Shown here piece after piece: positions 47,607 through 59,330 of a DNA stretch of 64,000 bases (positions are counted from its first letter, which is position 1; the number at the start of each line of letters is the position of its first letter). Both the position numbers and the translations under genes were made by a program. The notes under the pieces were generated by a model. The model was not told where the DNA came from. It worked only from the letters and a program-made list of their open reading frames with translations, and made no database searches. Origin of the DNA: Charina bottae (Eukaryota; Chordata; Lepidosauria; Squamata; Charinaidae); contig JALMGJ010000005.1 in NCBI GenBank assembly GCA_023362775.1, positions 68,717,463 to 68,781,462 of the forward strand. The letters run 5' to 3'.

Positions 47607-49124
47607 TTGGCCAGTGTACTCCTGCCTCACAATCCGGTGATTTTTAAACTAAAACCAGGAGAGTTTTATCCCTGGAAGATACGGGTGGAAAGGCAGGCAA
47701 GGATTTTTAATCTGCATAATATTTTGAATAGAGATCCTCCTAGTCCAGATTCAGAAGCATATGCAGACTGGATGGCCAATGATTTTAAGCTCCAAGGCTT
47801 GATCATGAATTCCTTAAGTGCACAAATGATGGTACAAATCCAGCACAGAGATACTGCAGGAGGAATGATGGAAGAATTGTTTAAACTTTATGGGGAAGGA
47901 GGAGATTCCCAAGTTGTTAATCTGGTCAACTAAGAGTCAACCAATTAAAAATTCCAGCCAAATGAAGATATAGATGAGCATATTTCTAATTTTCAATCAT
48001 TGCTGCACAAGCTTGCTTGTAATGATGTAATTTTGGATACCAGGATCCAAGTTGGATTTTTGTTGGGATCACTGGCTCAAAATTTTTCTAGTTTTGCTGC
48101 TAGTTACAGAGGATCAAGACAACCTCTTTCAGATTTAATTCAGGAATTAAAGTCTGAGTATAGCAGGCAGGCCTCCTATAGAAATGCGAGGCAGACCCAC
48201 AATGAGGCAGGCTACTTTTCAAAAGCGCTTCAGGGCAAAGATGGCGGTCTGCAGCAGAGGAGCCTTTCAATAACAAAGAGGCCCATCAAGTGCCATTTTT
48301 GTGGCAAGGATGGTCACTTAAAGAAAAATTGTTGGGCCAGGAAGGCAGATCAGAAAACCAACAGAGAGAAAGCTCCGGGTGCGAGTCTTCTTGCATTTTC
48401 ATCCATAAATAAAAACTTCTCATCTTTCATATTAGACAGTGGCTGCAACATGCATATGATTAATGATCCATCTTTCTTCATCAAATTGAACCCAAGTTCA
48501 AATGAAGAAATCAGCTTAGCAGATGGAACCACAATCTCTGTGGAAGGAGAGGGACATGCTCTCCTAAGTTGTGGAAATGGCACCACCCAGAAGGATTTAA
48601 TTGTTAATAACTTTTTGTATGTTCCAGATGTAAGTTTGAATTTGATAAGCACATCTGCACTGATGAAGAAGGGCCACATTATTCGATTTAAAGGTAACAA
48701 TTGTGAAATAATGGATCAAAGAGGTGTCTTTCTAACAGGATTTCTAGATAAAGGTTTAATTTTTCTCTATTGTGAGAGGCCAGACATGGAATGCGTGGCC
48801 AGTCACCGAGAAAAAGAGGATGACAGAGCCATCCTCTGGCACAGACGACTGGGACAAAGAGAGTCAAATGGAACTCTTCAAATGAAGAAAAATGGATTGG
48901 GAAGCAATTTGGAAGTCAAGGACTGTGATAAGGCTGTTGTAAGGTACAGAACCTATACACAGGGAAATTCCACAAGGCCTGCAATTCCAAAACAAAGCAC
49001 CAGGTGCTCTAAACAGCCCCTGGAGCCAATTCACACCGAGCTGTGTGGGCCAATCCAAGCATCTGTTGGGGGTAGCAGACATCTACTTACAGTATTGTTA
49101 TACTGTAATGTCATATTGTTTTAG
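47607..49124 (+). pseudogene. Ty1/copia retrotransposon gag-protease-integrase relic
   Basis: One frame, broken only by two close stops (47931-47933 and 47946-47948), encodes the copia order. It has a gag region (KLKPGEFYPWKIRVER, then EDIDEHISNFQSLLHKLA), a zinc knuckle (CHFCGKDGHLKKNC near 48290-48335) and the protease (FILDSGCNMHM near 48425-48460, with D-S-G). A pre-integrase segment follows (ILWHRRLG near 48830-48855), then the integrase start (LEPIHTELCGPIQ and GGSRHLLTV near 49020-49090). RT and RNase H are missing and the 3' LTR is not seen. The apparent starts are TTG codons, so the true start is unknown. Copia elements are sparse in vertebrates, which makes this relic notable. Confidence 0.85.
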
Positions 49125-50159
49125 ATGGACACACAAAAACAAATTAATTTTTAGCAATCTTTAGCTAGCTGAAATCTCAAGAGATCTACAGTCAAATCCT
49201 ATGATAAAATTATATCTATTTCACTGGTTGATCAAAGACAGCAAAGATTTAGATCACATTTAAAAAGAAACTACAATATCTCTCTGTTGAAACAAAAGAA
49301 ACATATCAAATAAGGCCAGATGGCTGATTAGGAATGACTTATCTGTAGGACAAAACTAAATGAGGAAGTGACAAAAGACATCATAACGTCATCTGTACTT
49401 CGCTGTATTTTCCCAATTAAAAAGCCAGGCTGGACAAACAACAATTTTAACTTTTGTATTTTTAAATTTCACACCTGTCTGCTTGCTCCATCTTCTTTCC
49501 AACATCAGTGCAAGCATATGGTGTATATGTAACATATGTGTGCATGTGCACACACACACACTTAACAATAGAGTTTTATGTATAGGGTGATGTTGTAAAA
49601 AAATGTAGTTTCATATAGTGGGAATTCCCTATCTTACCACATCCCATAGGTACTCTATACCTGAAAAAGAGAGATTCTCCACCCTTCAGCAGAAATGTGA
49701 ATGTGTAGAAGACAGCTGTAGTAAGGAAGGATTGCCCTGCTTTGGGTTCTACTAAAAGAAACAGTTCCATCAGTGGAAAATTGATAGTAATTTTTTTCCT
49801 TAATTTTTAAGGTACCACAAGAATCCGTTTTAATTTGCTGTAACAGATTAAACACTGAAAACACAGATAGAAGTTTCTTGGCAAGCGTATGGTTTTCAGT
49901 TTTATTTTACCATTCCATGTATATTCTTAATATTGCAGGTCCAAGAAGAAAGGTAGCTATTATCAACCAATCACAGTTCATTGTGATGTATGACCTTGGA
50001 CAAGTCTTGGTTAATGGTAACTGTGATTTGGCAAGCAAACCAAATTCAGACCATGGTTGGTGATTCTACTTGTTATGTTTTATTTGATTTGTCAGGCTAA
50101 TCACCATTTCAGGTTCACATATAAAAGGAAATTACTTTTTGTTCAAAATGCTAATCCAG
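49125..50159. other. Decaying copia flank, then unassigned
   Basis: DGHTKTN-like residues near 49120-49145 may continue the integrase after a short insertion. Beyond about 49250 nothing is recognised; no gene seen. Confidence 0.4.
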
Positions 50160-51230
50160 AATATACCTTTTGAATCATCGAAATATAAATGCCCTGAATT
50201 TCAGTCAACTCAAAGGAGCACTTTGTGAGCAAGATAGCAAAAAGAGTGCTTTAATTATTGTAATGATAGTTTAGGCCTCATCAGTAATTCCTTTGCTATT
50301 GTGGTTTAATGCTACTGACAGGAGGGCATTGGAGATTATATATATAAAAAAAAGCTTCAGTAGCTTTGAATATAAATGCTTTTAGAAGAATCCTTGCTGA
50401 GGTTTCCAAACAGAACTGTTCATTGCTGTTTTATTTTGTTTTGTTTTTGAACTGTGCATAAACAAGAGATCAGTTCCAAGTTATCCTCTGCCAAATTTCT
50501 CCCTGGATTTTGGATATAATTTTACCAGAAGTATTTAGTGGAGAGAAACTTCTAATGCCAGAATCCTGTTGAAAAATTGGCTTTCCTGAAAAAAATATAT
50601 TGTATTTCTTACTGTACTTTTACAAGCCTACAGCAGCGGTCACAAAAGAATAAAGAATAAGCATAATTTTAGCTGCTCAAAAGCTGTTAGAAACATTTTA
50701 AAAATTACCTGGAAAATGAACAGTGGAAACAAAATAAAATCAAATTGAAATAATGATACTTGAATTGTAATGGTATAGAAATGAAGAAATCTGTTTAGTG
50801 GATGAAGAATGTATTATTCTTGCTAAAAATGTGCTTTGCATTTGGTGGTGGAATTCAGCATATATGGTCTACCACTTAACATCTTTAAAGTATTAGTTTC
50901 ACAAACTCACTTTTAGTTAGAAAGGGAAAAAGAACTAAAGTTTGAGCTGGAACTGTTATGCCTTTCGTGTGTAGAAAAATGCTTTTCAGAAATACTATAC
51001 GATCTCATATAGAGAGATGCTTTCAAAATGTAATTGAATTAAATTTATTTTTACTCCCTTTGGCTTTCCTGACATTTAGCTAATTGTAAAGAGTTTTATT
51101 TGCTTACTGATTGCACCATTTAGATAGTATATGAAATGTGTTTGGATGAGTTTGTAGAATATGTTTTAACTCTTGAAATGGTGGGAGAAGGGCCCTTGAG
51201 AAGTATAGTCCTTAATTAAATTACAGCAGG
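50160..51230. other. Gene-free stretch, possible conserved non-coding DNA
   Basis: Few repeats, even composition and many TAATTA/AATTAA cores (for example around 51030-51230). No exon-like ORF. Conservation cannot be tested here. Confidence 0.25.
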
Positions 51231-53459
51231 TAAGTAATTTCCTTCCAGTACATTGATTTTAAAAAACAGATTTTTAAAAATGGACCAGAAACAAATTGTT
51301 GTAATGTATCTTTACCCACTAACAGGAATTAACTTGTTCAAAGTTTCAACTAGCTCCAGAATGATTACTTTTGGATGATTTGGCTGTATTTGGGTGTTAT
51401 GATAAACCTAATTTATGGTTATGCTTACGCTAGCTGGCTTTTCCCTCCCGCCCTGAACACCTCTCTAACAACCACTTGCTTGTTTTACATTCCTCACGTC
51501 ATTTCTCTGCTGCCACTGGTTTGTGTAATGATTATCGTGTGAGTAGATGTCTTTGGGCTTTCTTTTTCTTCTTCTTCTAATTAAGATAAACAGAAGAGCA
51601 GAATTAAAAATAGCAGAATAATAAACAACCCCCCCCCCAAAAAAAAAGAAGCAACAAGAAAAACCATAATTTGAGAGTATATACACATACACTGTTAATC
51701 TTATGGAGAAATAAGAATATTTTAAACATTTGTATTTAATATTTTTGTCCAGAAGGAGGTTTGTGTAGATGAAGGTAATCTCTTAGGAACAAATATATTC
51801 TTACAAGTTTTTATGGTTATATTAACAGGGAAACCATTAATCAAGAGACTTTTGATATTGTGCTAACTTTCCATGAGTTTTCCATAATCAACCGACTTTT
51901 TTCTGTTGCGGTAACTTTTCATGACTTTTCCATGAAATAGCATAACCCATTTATGGGTTTCCATTTCCATTCGGGACAAAAATCTAGTCCCATTGCAGTG
52001 AGGATCCTAATATCTATAACACAGGACCATATTCTACGTTTCTCATGACAAGTAGCAAGCTTCGAATGAAAGGTGGACAAGACAATGATGTTTAAAGATC
52101 TTCCTCCATAGATGGTTCAGAAGTAGATGGTATCCTATGCAGCTTGTCTGGTAGCTAAATAAAAGGGATCAAATCCCTTCCCACTGTTTTTTACTTCTTT
52201 AACATACATCCACCGTTTAGAGGGAGTCAGGCCAGCCTAGCTTGGTGTAGAGGACCTGTACTGCAATTTTAGAATACTGCATCTGCAAGTTCTAGGAGAT
52301 TTGGAGAGGGGGGAATGTTTGGTTTTTAGTGTCTTTTATGAAGTTTTTGCTTCATGTTTCCTTTTTGGTTTTATCTTTATTTTTATTTCTTTTTTTTTGG
52401 TGCGTTTTTGCTTTTTTAGCTTTTCTAAACTTATGTGAGCCACTTTTTGTTTCCTTTTTTGTCTTCCTTAAGCTTTGGAAATACAGGTATTGGTGTCCAC
52501 ATGTGTCTCTGTGCAGATGTCTGGGTAGATAAATCCTCAGATTTATTTATTTATTTATTTACTTGGTGGTGGTTTTGGTAGGGAGGAGTTTTGTCCCATA
52601 AAATGTCTAAGAGTTTCATGGAATATAAAAGCCTTTAGATGACTCTGCAAGAGGAGACAAGACGGTTACCAAATACTAATTGAAGTTGCTTTTTTAAAAG
52701 AAACTCATCTCCTTCCACAATAAGGTTCTCTTATTATAGGGTGGATTGATCAAATGGAAATTAGCATTTTTTAAAGTTAATATAGTCATTTTGATTAACA
52801 AATGCTCAGAATTAGTTGCAGAACTAATCAAAGTAGTCAAAAACTACATTTTTAATATTGGTACTAAATTAATTATTATGGTCCTACTATTAATTATTAA
52901 TGATTCTGTTACACAGTATAATAGATAAATAGATTTTTTGAATATATTTTTATCTGGCTGTGGATCAGATAATTACATGGAAAGTACTGCAAGTTTATAA
53001 TGTAGTGGATATATAGCAACATTTACATTCTTTGCAGCAATCCTTTTCCCCCCCGTTCCATATGATACTTGCTCTCAATCAGATTATGTTCTGGTATTTT
53101 TCTTGAATGCATTAATAAATGTAGGTAGGATTACTACATCTCATCATGCCCTGTTGTATTATCATTTGCTACAAGAAAGAATCATCCCATTTTTTGTAGA
53201 TGACATTTAAATATACAATTATAAAAGAGTCAATTTGTTATAAAAACAGGTGCAGTAAGAGTTTGATGTGTCAATTTATTAGTTGTTTGGGATGTCTTTA
53301 AGGCATATATAAAAGTTATGCCTTAATGTACATATGCCTTAAAATGTTATTTCTTATGCTTCATGGAAGAGTAAAAATAAAAAAGTTAAACAAGAAAATT
53401 TGTGGGAAACAAGCATGAACGAATTTTGAATATATATGCAAGACAACCTAGAATTATAC
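51231..53459. other. Unassigned, no gene seen
   Basis: AT-rich. It contains a C/A homopolymer run near 51630-51650 and an (ATTT)n patch near 52540. No gene recognised. Confidence 0.4.
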
Positions 53460-55900
53460 AAAGTTTTTATGAGGGATAAATAGGAATAAGCACTTGAGAC
53501 AATGGAGGCTACTCTCGACCAATACTTGCAGCAGCATCACAATGTATTGCTACTATTATGGACTCTCCGGGTAAATTACATAATGATTCTGACTCAATAA
53601 GTCAACAATGCTGTTATTTTTATTCTCAGTTATATAACTCCCAATCAAATGTAACCAAGGAAGAAATAAGTGTTTATATAATACAGGTCCTCCTAAAATG
53701 CTACCTATTTAGCTGTATTATCATTCCAAGAAATAATAAATACTATTAAATCTACAAAAGAAGGAAAAGCTTCCAGTCCAGATGGTTATTCCATTGAGTT
53801 GTATAAAATATATATTAAATTTTTTGCCCCAATATTATTGGAAGTCTATGATTATTTTAAACACAGTTTTACAAACCACCTTCAGTGAGGCTTATACAGC
53901 TGTGATTTTGAAGGCTGGTAATCCAGCAGATTATCATCTGATCCCCTGATTGAATGTTGATGCAAAAATATTAACACTAAACCTGGCACACAGATACACA
54001 TCCTCATTGTATAAAATGCTCCAATAATATTTGATTTTTAATTGCCATTCTTCATATTCTTGATATTTTAGCGACGCGGTGGCTCAGCGGGTTAAACCGC
54101 TGAGCTGTAGACTGCTGATCAGAAAGTCAGCAGTTCAAATCCCCGCGCAACGAGGTGAGCTCTCGTTGCTAGTCCCAGCTCCTGTCAACCCAACAGTTTG
54201 AAAGCTTTGCAAGTAGATAAATGGGTACCACCTTAAGTGGGAGAATATGCTGGCATCCTGTCGGGGAGTCGGGCACCGAATCGGAAGATCTCTGGAATGG
54301 TGGCGGCAATGACGGATCCCGGAAAGAAGCAGTTTCATCTACAGGACGTCAGCAGCCGGCTCTGACGCAAGGCATTGTGGGGCTTGTAGTCCAAGCCAAG
54401 GAAGAGTCGGTTCCCTTACCCCTTTCCTTAGCGCGCGGTTTAAATGAAATTGTATATGTATGAAATGTTAATGAAATATATATATGTATGTAAGCCGCCT
54501 AGAGTCCTCCGTTAGGGAGGGGATAGGCAGGGTATAAATACGATAAATAATAATAATAATAATAATAATTAATTAATTAATTAATGTATAATAATATACA
54601 TTTTAGAAGAATTGAAATCTACGGTAATGGTATCATTAAGTGTGGAAATGGCTTCGATATGGTACAGTGGATATTTTGAAACTAGTTTTGTCTCAATATG
54701 GATTTCTTCTTTTTTATTAATTGGATCAATATGTGCTTCTCTATTTTTAATTTATACTGGAACCGTTGGCCTGACTTATTAGACAGATGGAATACATTTG
54801 GTATTGCATAGCTGGAGTTGAATATAAATTGTTATTAGGTGCTGATTATATGCTATGTCTTATTGACATGTTTGCACATGTATTGATATGGTAATTTATC
54901 AGATTATTTATTTAATAATACTAAGTCTCACGCTATAGGCTGTGCTGTTTTTATGGACATTGGTAAGGATTGGTGTTTCACATTCTTTTTTATATCTGCG
55001 AATAGTTATTCCAAGGAAACGTTCTTCATTTATGGTTGTAAATGTATCAGCTTTCTTATATCAGATAAAATTAGCATGAGCTTATAGCTAAATATCCCAC
55101 TGAATTTATGAGAATGATAAATGTTATAAAAATGAATGTTACTTCAAAATTGATTCATTTAGCCTAGGCTAATACCTCTAAATTATTTTAAAGTCATTGT
55201 TAAGAGGTTACGAAATGTAAAAAATTTCCTTACCTAGTTATAACTGTCATAAGATAATGGGAGCTTTAATTTTCCTGATTTTTAGCTTTAATGTTGTGCA
55301 TATATTTTGACTTGAGTTTCTTTATGGAAGGTGAACATCCAGGTCAAACCTACTCCATGGACACAATTAAAATTTTATTTTGTGATCCTTCTGATATCAT
55401 GGCAGAGACTTGGCTCCATTTTTAACAAAAGCTCTACTGTATTTTAACCCTTATTCACATGATAAACTTAGCACCTGGGACACTCCAGATAAGGTTTTTG
55501 GGCAGTGGAAGGGAGGTCATGAGTAAGTAAGGACATCAATAGCTTAGATAATCTTTTACCAGTTTTTAAACCATTTGAATTTTTCCAAGAGGAATTTATA
55601 TTGCCTAAAATTGCAAAATGATAGCAGATTAAATTAAAACATCTTTTGATTTCATAATTCAGTTGAGACATATTGGCAGCATTTAAAATTCCTGAAATAT
55701 TATCATAATAATATATACCAAATTAATTACAACCCTTCTACTACAACTGGAAATATTTTAATTAATATAATGTAATTTTTATTTTAGATTTTACCACATG
55801 AATATTTTTTATATACAATTTTTCCTGGCTTGCTGAAATCCATTTAAATGGAATTTTATGCCATAAAGGGTTTACAATTGATTCATAAAGTTCAGATTCC
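53460..55900 (+). pseudogene. Decayed L1 ORF2, split by a SINE
   Basis: The plus strand near 53730-53880 reads EIINTIKSTKEGKASSPDG and YKIYIKFFAPILLEVYDYF, the L1 block before the RT. Later GSFNFPDF (about 55258-55285) matches the GGL-LPDF-LYY block, and GFWAVEGRS near 55490-55520 and FEFFQEEFILPK near 55575-55610 match the C-terminal part. Stops and shifts are dense. The SINE at 54063-54590 interrupts it. Confidence 0.7.
54063..54590 (+). mobile_element. tRNA-derived SINE with CR1/L2-type LINE tail
   Basis: Head gcggtggctcagcgggtt (box A) and gcagttcaaatcc (box B), then the CAAGTAGATAAATGGGTACCAC core shared with the SINEs at 1311 and 14015. The 3' part is gtaagccgcctagagtcctc with a hairpin and an (ATA)/(ATTA) tail, the CR1/L2-group LINE end. 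It therefore joins a Sauria-type head to a different LINE's tail. Confidence 0.85.
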
Positions 55901-56545
55901 AAGTCCTCTTCCCATACTTTGTAGAGATTATGTTGTGTTTAATATAAATATTTCATATATTACTGAAGAGCTTCCCATGTTTTAAAAAGTTGTGCACATG
56001 TACCATTCTTCAGATCCTGTTAATGGTCTTAATTGGTAAGATCTGATAACCTTAAGAAAAAATGTTTCAGTAAAATGTATTTAATATAAATAGGTTTCTC
56101 CTCAGTTATCAGGTTTTTAGTATTATAAAGTCATCATATATGGTACTATATGGTTTTGTTTTCCATATGAGCAAGGAGTGCTATAAATATATTCTAAAGT
56201 AGGACATAAATTGTACAGATAATAGAATTAACAAGGGATGGATAAACTTTAACAACAAGAGAAAATCCAGATATGGCATAATTTTAGACTTCAGAAGATC
56301 AGAGGACAGATGTGGAAATTAACAGAAAGTCTGAGATTTTTCAAGCCTCTAGCTTTGTGCACAATGTTGAAAAATATTTTTATTCCTCATTTGACATGAA
56401 TTGTATCAGTTAAGACCTGACAGATTTATTAATTACAGTTCTGTACACTAACCAAAGTTTTGAAAGCAGATTACAAAATTATTAAAACATTAATAATTTT
56501 AAAATAAAACATATTAATATATAGTACAGGAAAGAAATATACAGT
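55901..56545. other. Unassigned, no gene seen
   Basis: AT-rich, nothing recognised. Confidence 0.4.
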
Positions 56546-56546
56546 G

Positions 56547-56576
56547 TGTGTGTGTGTGTGCGTGTGCGTGCGTGCA

Positions 56577-56650
<74 letters not shown>
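56547..56650. repeat. (TG)n-(TA)n microsatellite
   Basis: TG/CG-type dinucleotides followed by about 16 TA units. Confidence 0.95.
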
Positions 56651-56651
<1 letters not shown>

Positions 56652-56780
56652 TATATGTCCACATACTGGGGTTGTAAGTAATGGAAGAGGATGACATTAT
56701 CCTGGCATAATGATGTCCATGGGGTTTGTGGGTTTGGGCAGAGATCAAAATGGGCAAGATGGTGGATGCAGTGTCATGAG

Positions 56781-57028
56781 AGCCAGTGTGGTCTAGTGGT
56801 TAAGGTGCTGGGCTGGAAACCAGGAGTCTGTGAGTTCTAGTCCTGCCTTAGGCATGAAAGCCAGCTGGGTGACCTTGGGCCAGTCCCTCCCTCTCAGCCC
56901 AACTCACCTCACAGGGTTGCTGTTGTGGGGAAAATAGGAGGAGGAAGGAGTATTAGGTATGTTCGCTGCCTTGAGTTATTTATAGAAATAACAAAGGTCG
57001 GATTAAAATAAATAAAATAAAATAAAAT
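56781..57028 (+). mobile_element. tRNA-derived SINE with LINE-like tail
   Basis: The best preserved copy of this family: tggtctagtggttaagg (box A), gagttctagtcctgcc (box B), tgaccttgggccagtc, and a tail with gctgccttgagttattt then (AAAT)n. See also 4870-5108 and 27645-27935. Confidence 0.88.
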
Positions 57029-58516
57029 GATCCGAGCTCTGACCATGGATGTCATTGTCTGGCACCATAAGGACAGTACCAGAGTTCCATAGGCCTCCTG
57101 CCTATCTTCATTTGAGAGGGCCATCTTTCCAAGACATCTATAAAATTTGGAAATAAATATTTTTAGTTCAGTAGGTTTACTCTGCACTAAGCATGCATGG
57201 GACTGTAATTATCATCTAGAAAATTTGGAAAGGATAATATTTGTTCTTTGTCATCCTAGGCTGATTCCAATTTCTGTCTACCAGATGTTAAAACTAGACC
57301 AGTGGTGTGAATGGCAAAATAAATCTAAAGTAGTATGCATAAACAGTAACTCTAAAACGAAGAATGGCATGCAAGGTTACTTAGCTACAATTTTTAAAAG
57401 ATTAACTTTCGCTTTATGCACAAGTAGTTAGCCTTTTGAGACAGATAATATGTTGCTGTTTGAGTGAACATCTGAATTAAGTATGAGAATATGCATACAG
57501 TCCAAAGCAATTACTTTTGTGGGTAACAATTTATGAATAACAATGATACATTGGTGAATTAGTCGTATTATAGTGGTTTCTACCCTCTGTTCTCTGATTT
57601 TGAAATTAGCCTTGCTGCTGTTGCTCTTGGTGCCTTGAAAAAAAGGCATAAGTAACACAGATGGAGTCCCACCTCCAAGCATTTTGTAGTTAGAAGCAAT
57701 ACTGATAGCAACAGCAGAAGGAAGGATGAAGAGATGAGGGCTGAGGGAGAAAAAGTAGTGGAATGCCTTTGCATATCTTTAAATATTGGCTACGTTACAG
57801 AATTAAAATAAAGCCAAGAATCATCTGCTTGTTTATTTATTGCTTTTATTTATTTCTTAAGTTTCTGCCTCGCTTTTCATCATTGACCTAAACCCAGTAC
57901 ATTAAATGGTGCTGTTAAATGTTGAGGAAAACAGTTTTTACGTAACCTATCACCTAGTTGCATTTTTAAAGGTATCTCCACAAAAAATATGTTTAATTTT
58001 CTGAGGAGATATCTTCAAGAAAATATTTTATATCTGTGGCCTACAAATGAACAGCAAAAGTATTTTCCTGCCTGACTCCTGAGGGCAGTTCTTTCCTTCT
58101 AGATAAGCAAACACACACAGTAATTTACAATCCTGCTATACTACGCAAAAAAAAAGTATTACATTGTTAAAGTATTATTTTATCCCATTCCTCCAATGGT
58201 GTAAATGAGAAATCCATGGAAACAGATGAGTGAACTCTTGTTTAATGAAAATTGTTTACTTGCTGATTTAGTTTTGTTAGTTATAGAAAATGTTTTCCTG
58301 TTCTACTTTTTATGTACTGTTTTCAGAGAGCATCTATATTATTTTTTTAATTCCTTAACCTATGCTTAAGGTTATCCTTGACTTTTTCTTAGTTTATTTA
58401 AGATAAATTTAGAATTCTACGCATGCGGATTGGTCTAAAGGCTGCTAATGCTACAAAAAGTACTTATTTTTCCTTAACAAATAAAACTAGGTAAGTTCAC
58501 ATATTGCAGTAACTTG
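57029..58516. other. Unassigned, with one LINE tail scrap
   Basis: At 57837-57905 ttatttcttaagtttctgcc and the following text resemble an antisense LINE 3' tail. No gene seen. Confidence 0.4.
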
Positions 58517-58686
58517 TATTATGGCTTGTGTCTATGAAGGTTCTCAGTCATCCAGGTGGAATTGTCTGTAGCTTGAATCATGTCAACTGGATTTCTATTT
58601 TCTCAGTGGAAACGTTTCGCTCCTTATCCAAGGAGCTTCTTCAGTCTGAGCAAAGTTAGTAAGGGAATCCTTAAATATGTTTCTAG

Positions 58687-59136
58687 GTGGCTGTACACCC
58701 CAAAGATCAAACTCCAAAACACAAGAAAAGCAATGTAGTTTATGCAATCCAGTGCAGTGAGGAGTGCTCTGAACTCTACATTGGAGAAAACAAACAACCT
58801 TTGTACAGGAGGATGGCCCAACACAGGAGAAGTAACACCACAGGACCAGAGTCAGCAGTTTATCTTCATCTAAAGGAAAAAGGACACTCATTTGAGGACA
58901 TTAATGTTCACATTTTAGACAGAGAAGATAGGTGGTTTGAGAGAGGGGTCAAGGAATCCATTTATGCCAACTTGGAAAATCCTTCCTTGAATAGAGGTGG
59001 GGGCCTCAGGCACAATCTTTCCCCTATTTTCCTTCCTGCTTTGTCTTCTGTGCCTAGGAAGATTAAGACCATTTCGCAAGCTCAACAGCAGCATGGTAAT
59101 CTTAACGATCCTCCTTTAGATGATAAAGGGACTTAG
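58687..59136 (+). pseudogene. Penelope GIY-YIG endonuclease domain
   Basis: An open frame of 149 codons that begins at a non-ATG codon directly after a stop, so it is the C-terminal part of the Penelope ORF. It shows NVVYAIQC (GIY-like, Tyr 19), CSEECSELYIGE (YIG at residues 31-33, with the Cys pair of the linker zinc motif), then KQPLYRRMAQHRRSN and HSFEDINVHILD. In intact elements this nuclease nicks the target for RT priming. With no RT upstream this copy is dead, although this domain is uninterrupted. Confidence 0.85.
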
Positions 59137-59228
59137 AAATAACATCTCAAAATAACCATGACCTAGCCCCAGGTGCAAGGTCACACAGCCACCTAGAAAC
59201 ATATTTAAGGATTCCCTTACTAACTTTG

Positions 59229-59277
59229 CTCAGACTGAAGAAGCTCCTTGGATAAGGAGCGAAACGTTTCCACTGAG
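59229..59277 (+). ncRNA. Hammerhead-ribozyme-like motif in the pseudo-LTR
   Basis: The order is CTCAG (59229-59233), core CTGAAGA (59235-59241), stem II GCTCCTT/AAGGAGC (59243-59249 with 59254-59260, loop GGAT), GAAA (59261-59264), palindromic ACGT (59264-59267) and CTGAG (59273-59277), which pairs with CTCAG. This is the type I hammerhead layout with a dimer-type stem III, as known in Penelope-like elements. Extra A residues at 59234 and 59242 depart from the strict consensus, so activity is doubtful. An inverted copy lies at 58602-58650. Confidence 0.55.
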
Positions 59278-59330
59278 AAAATATAAATCCAGTTGACATG
59301 ATTCAAGCTACAGACTATATTATGGCTTGT

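Larger units (their letters stand above)
58517..59330 (+). mobile_element. Penelope-like element with inverted pseudo-LTRs, 13-bp TSD
   Basis: The duplication tattatggcttgt lies at 58517-58529 and 59318-59330, so the insert is 58530-59317. Its two ends (about 58564-58695 and 59185-59315) are inverted copies of a roughly 131-bp terminal repeat containing gctccttggataaggagc and gaaacgttt. Between them lies the endonuclease part of the ORF. A 5' inverted terminal repeat with 5' truncation is typical of Penelope-like elements. The RT is absent. Confidence 0.9.
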
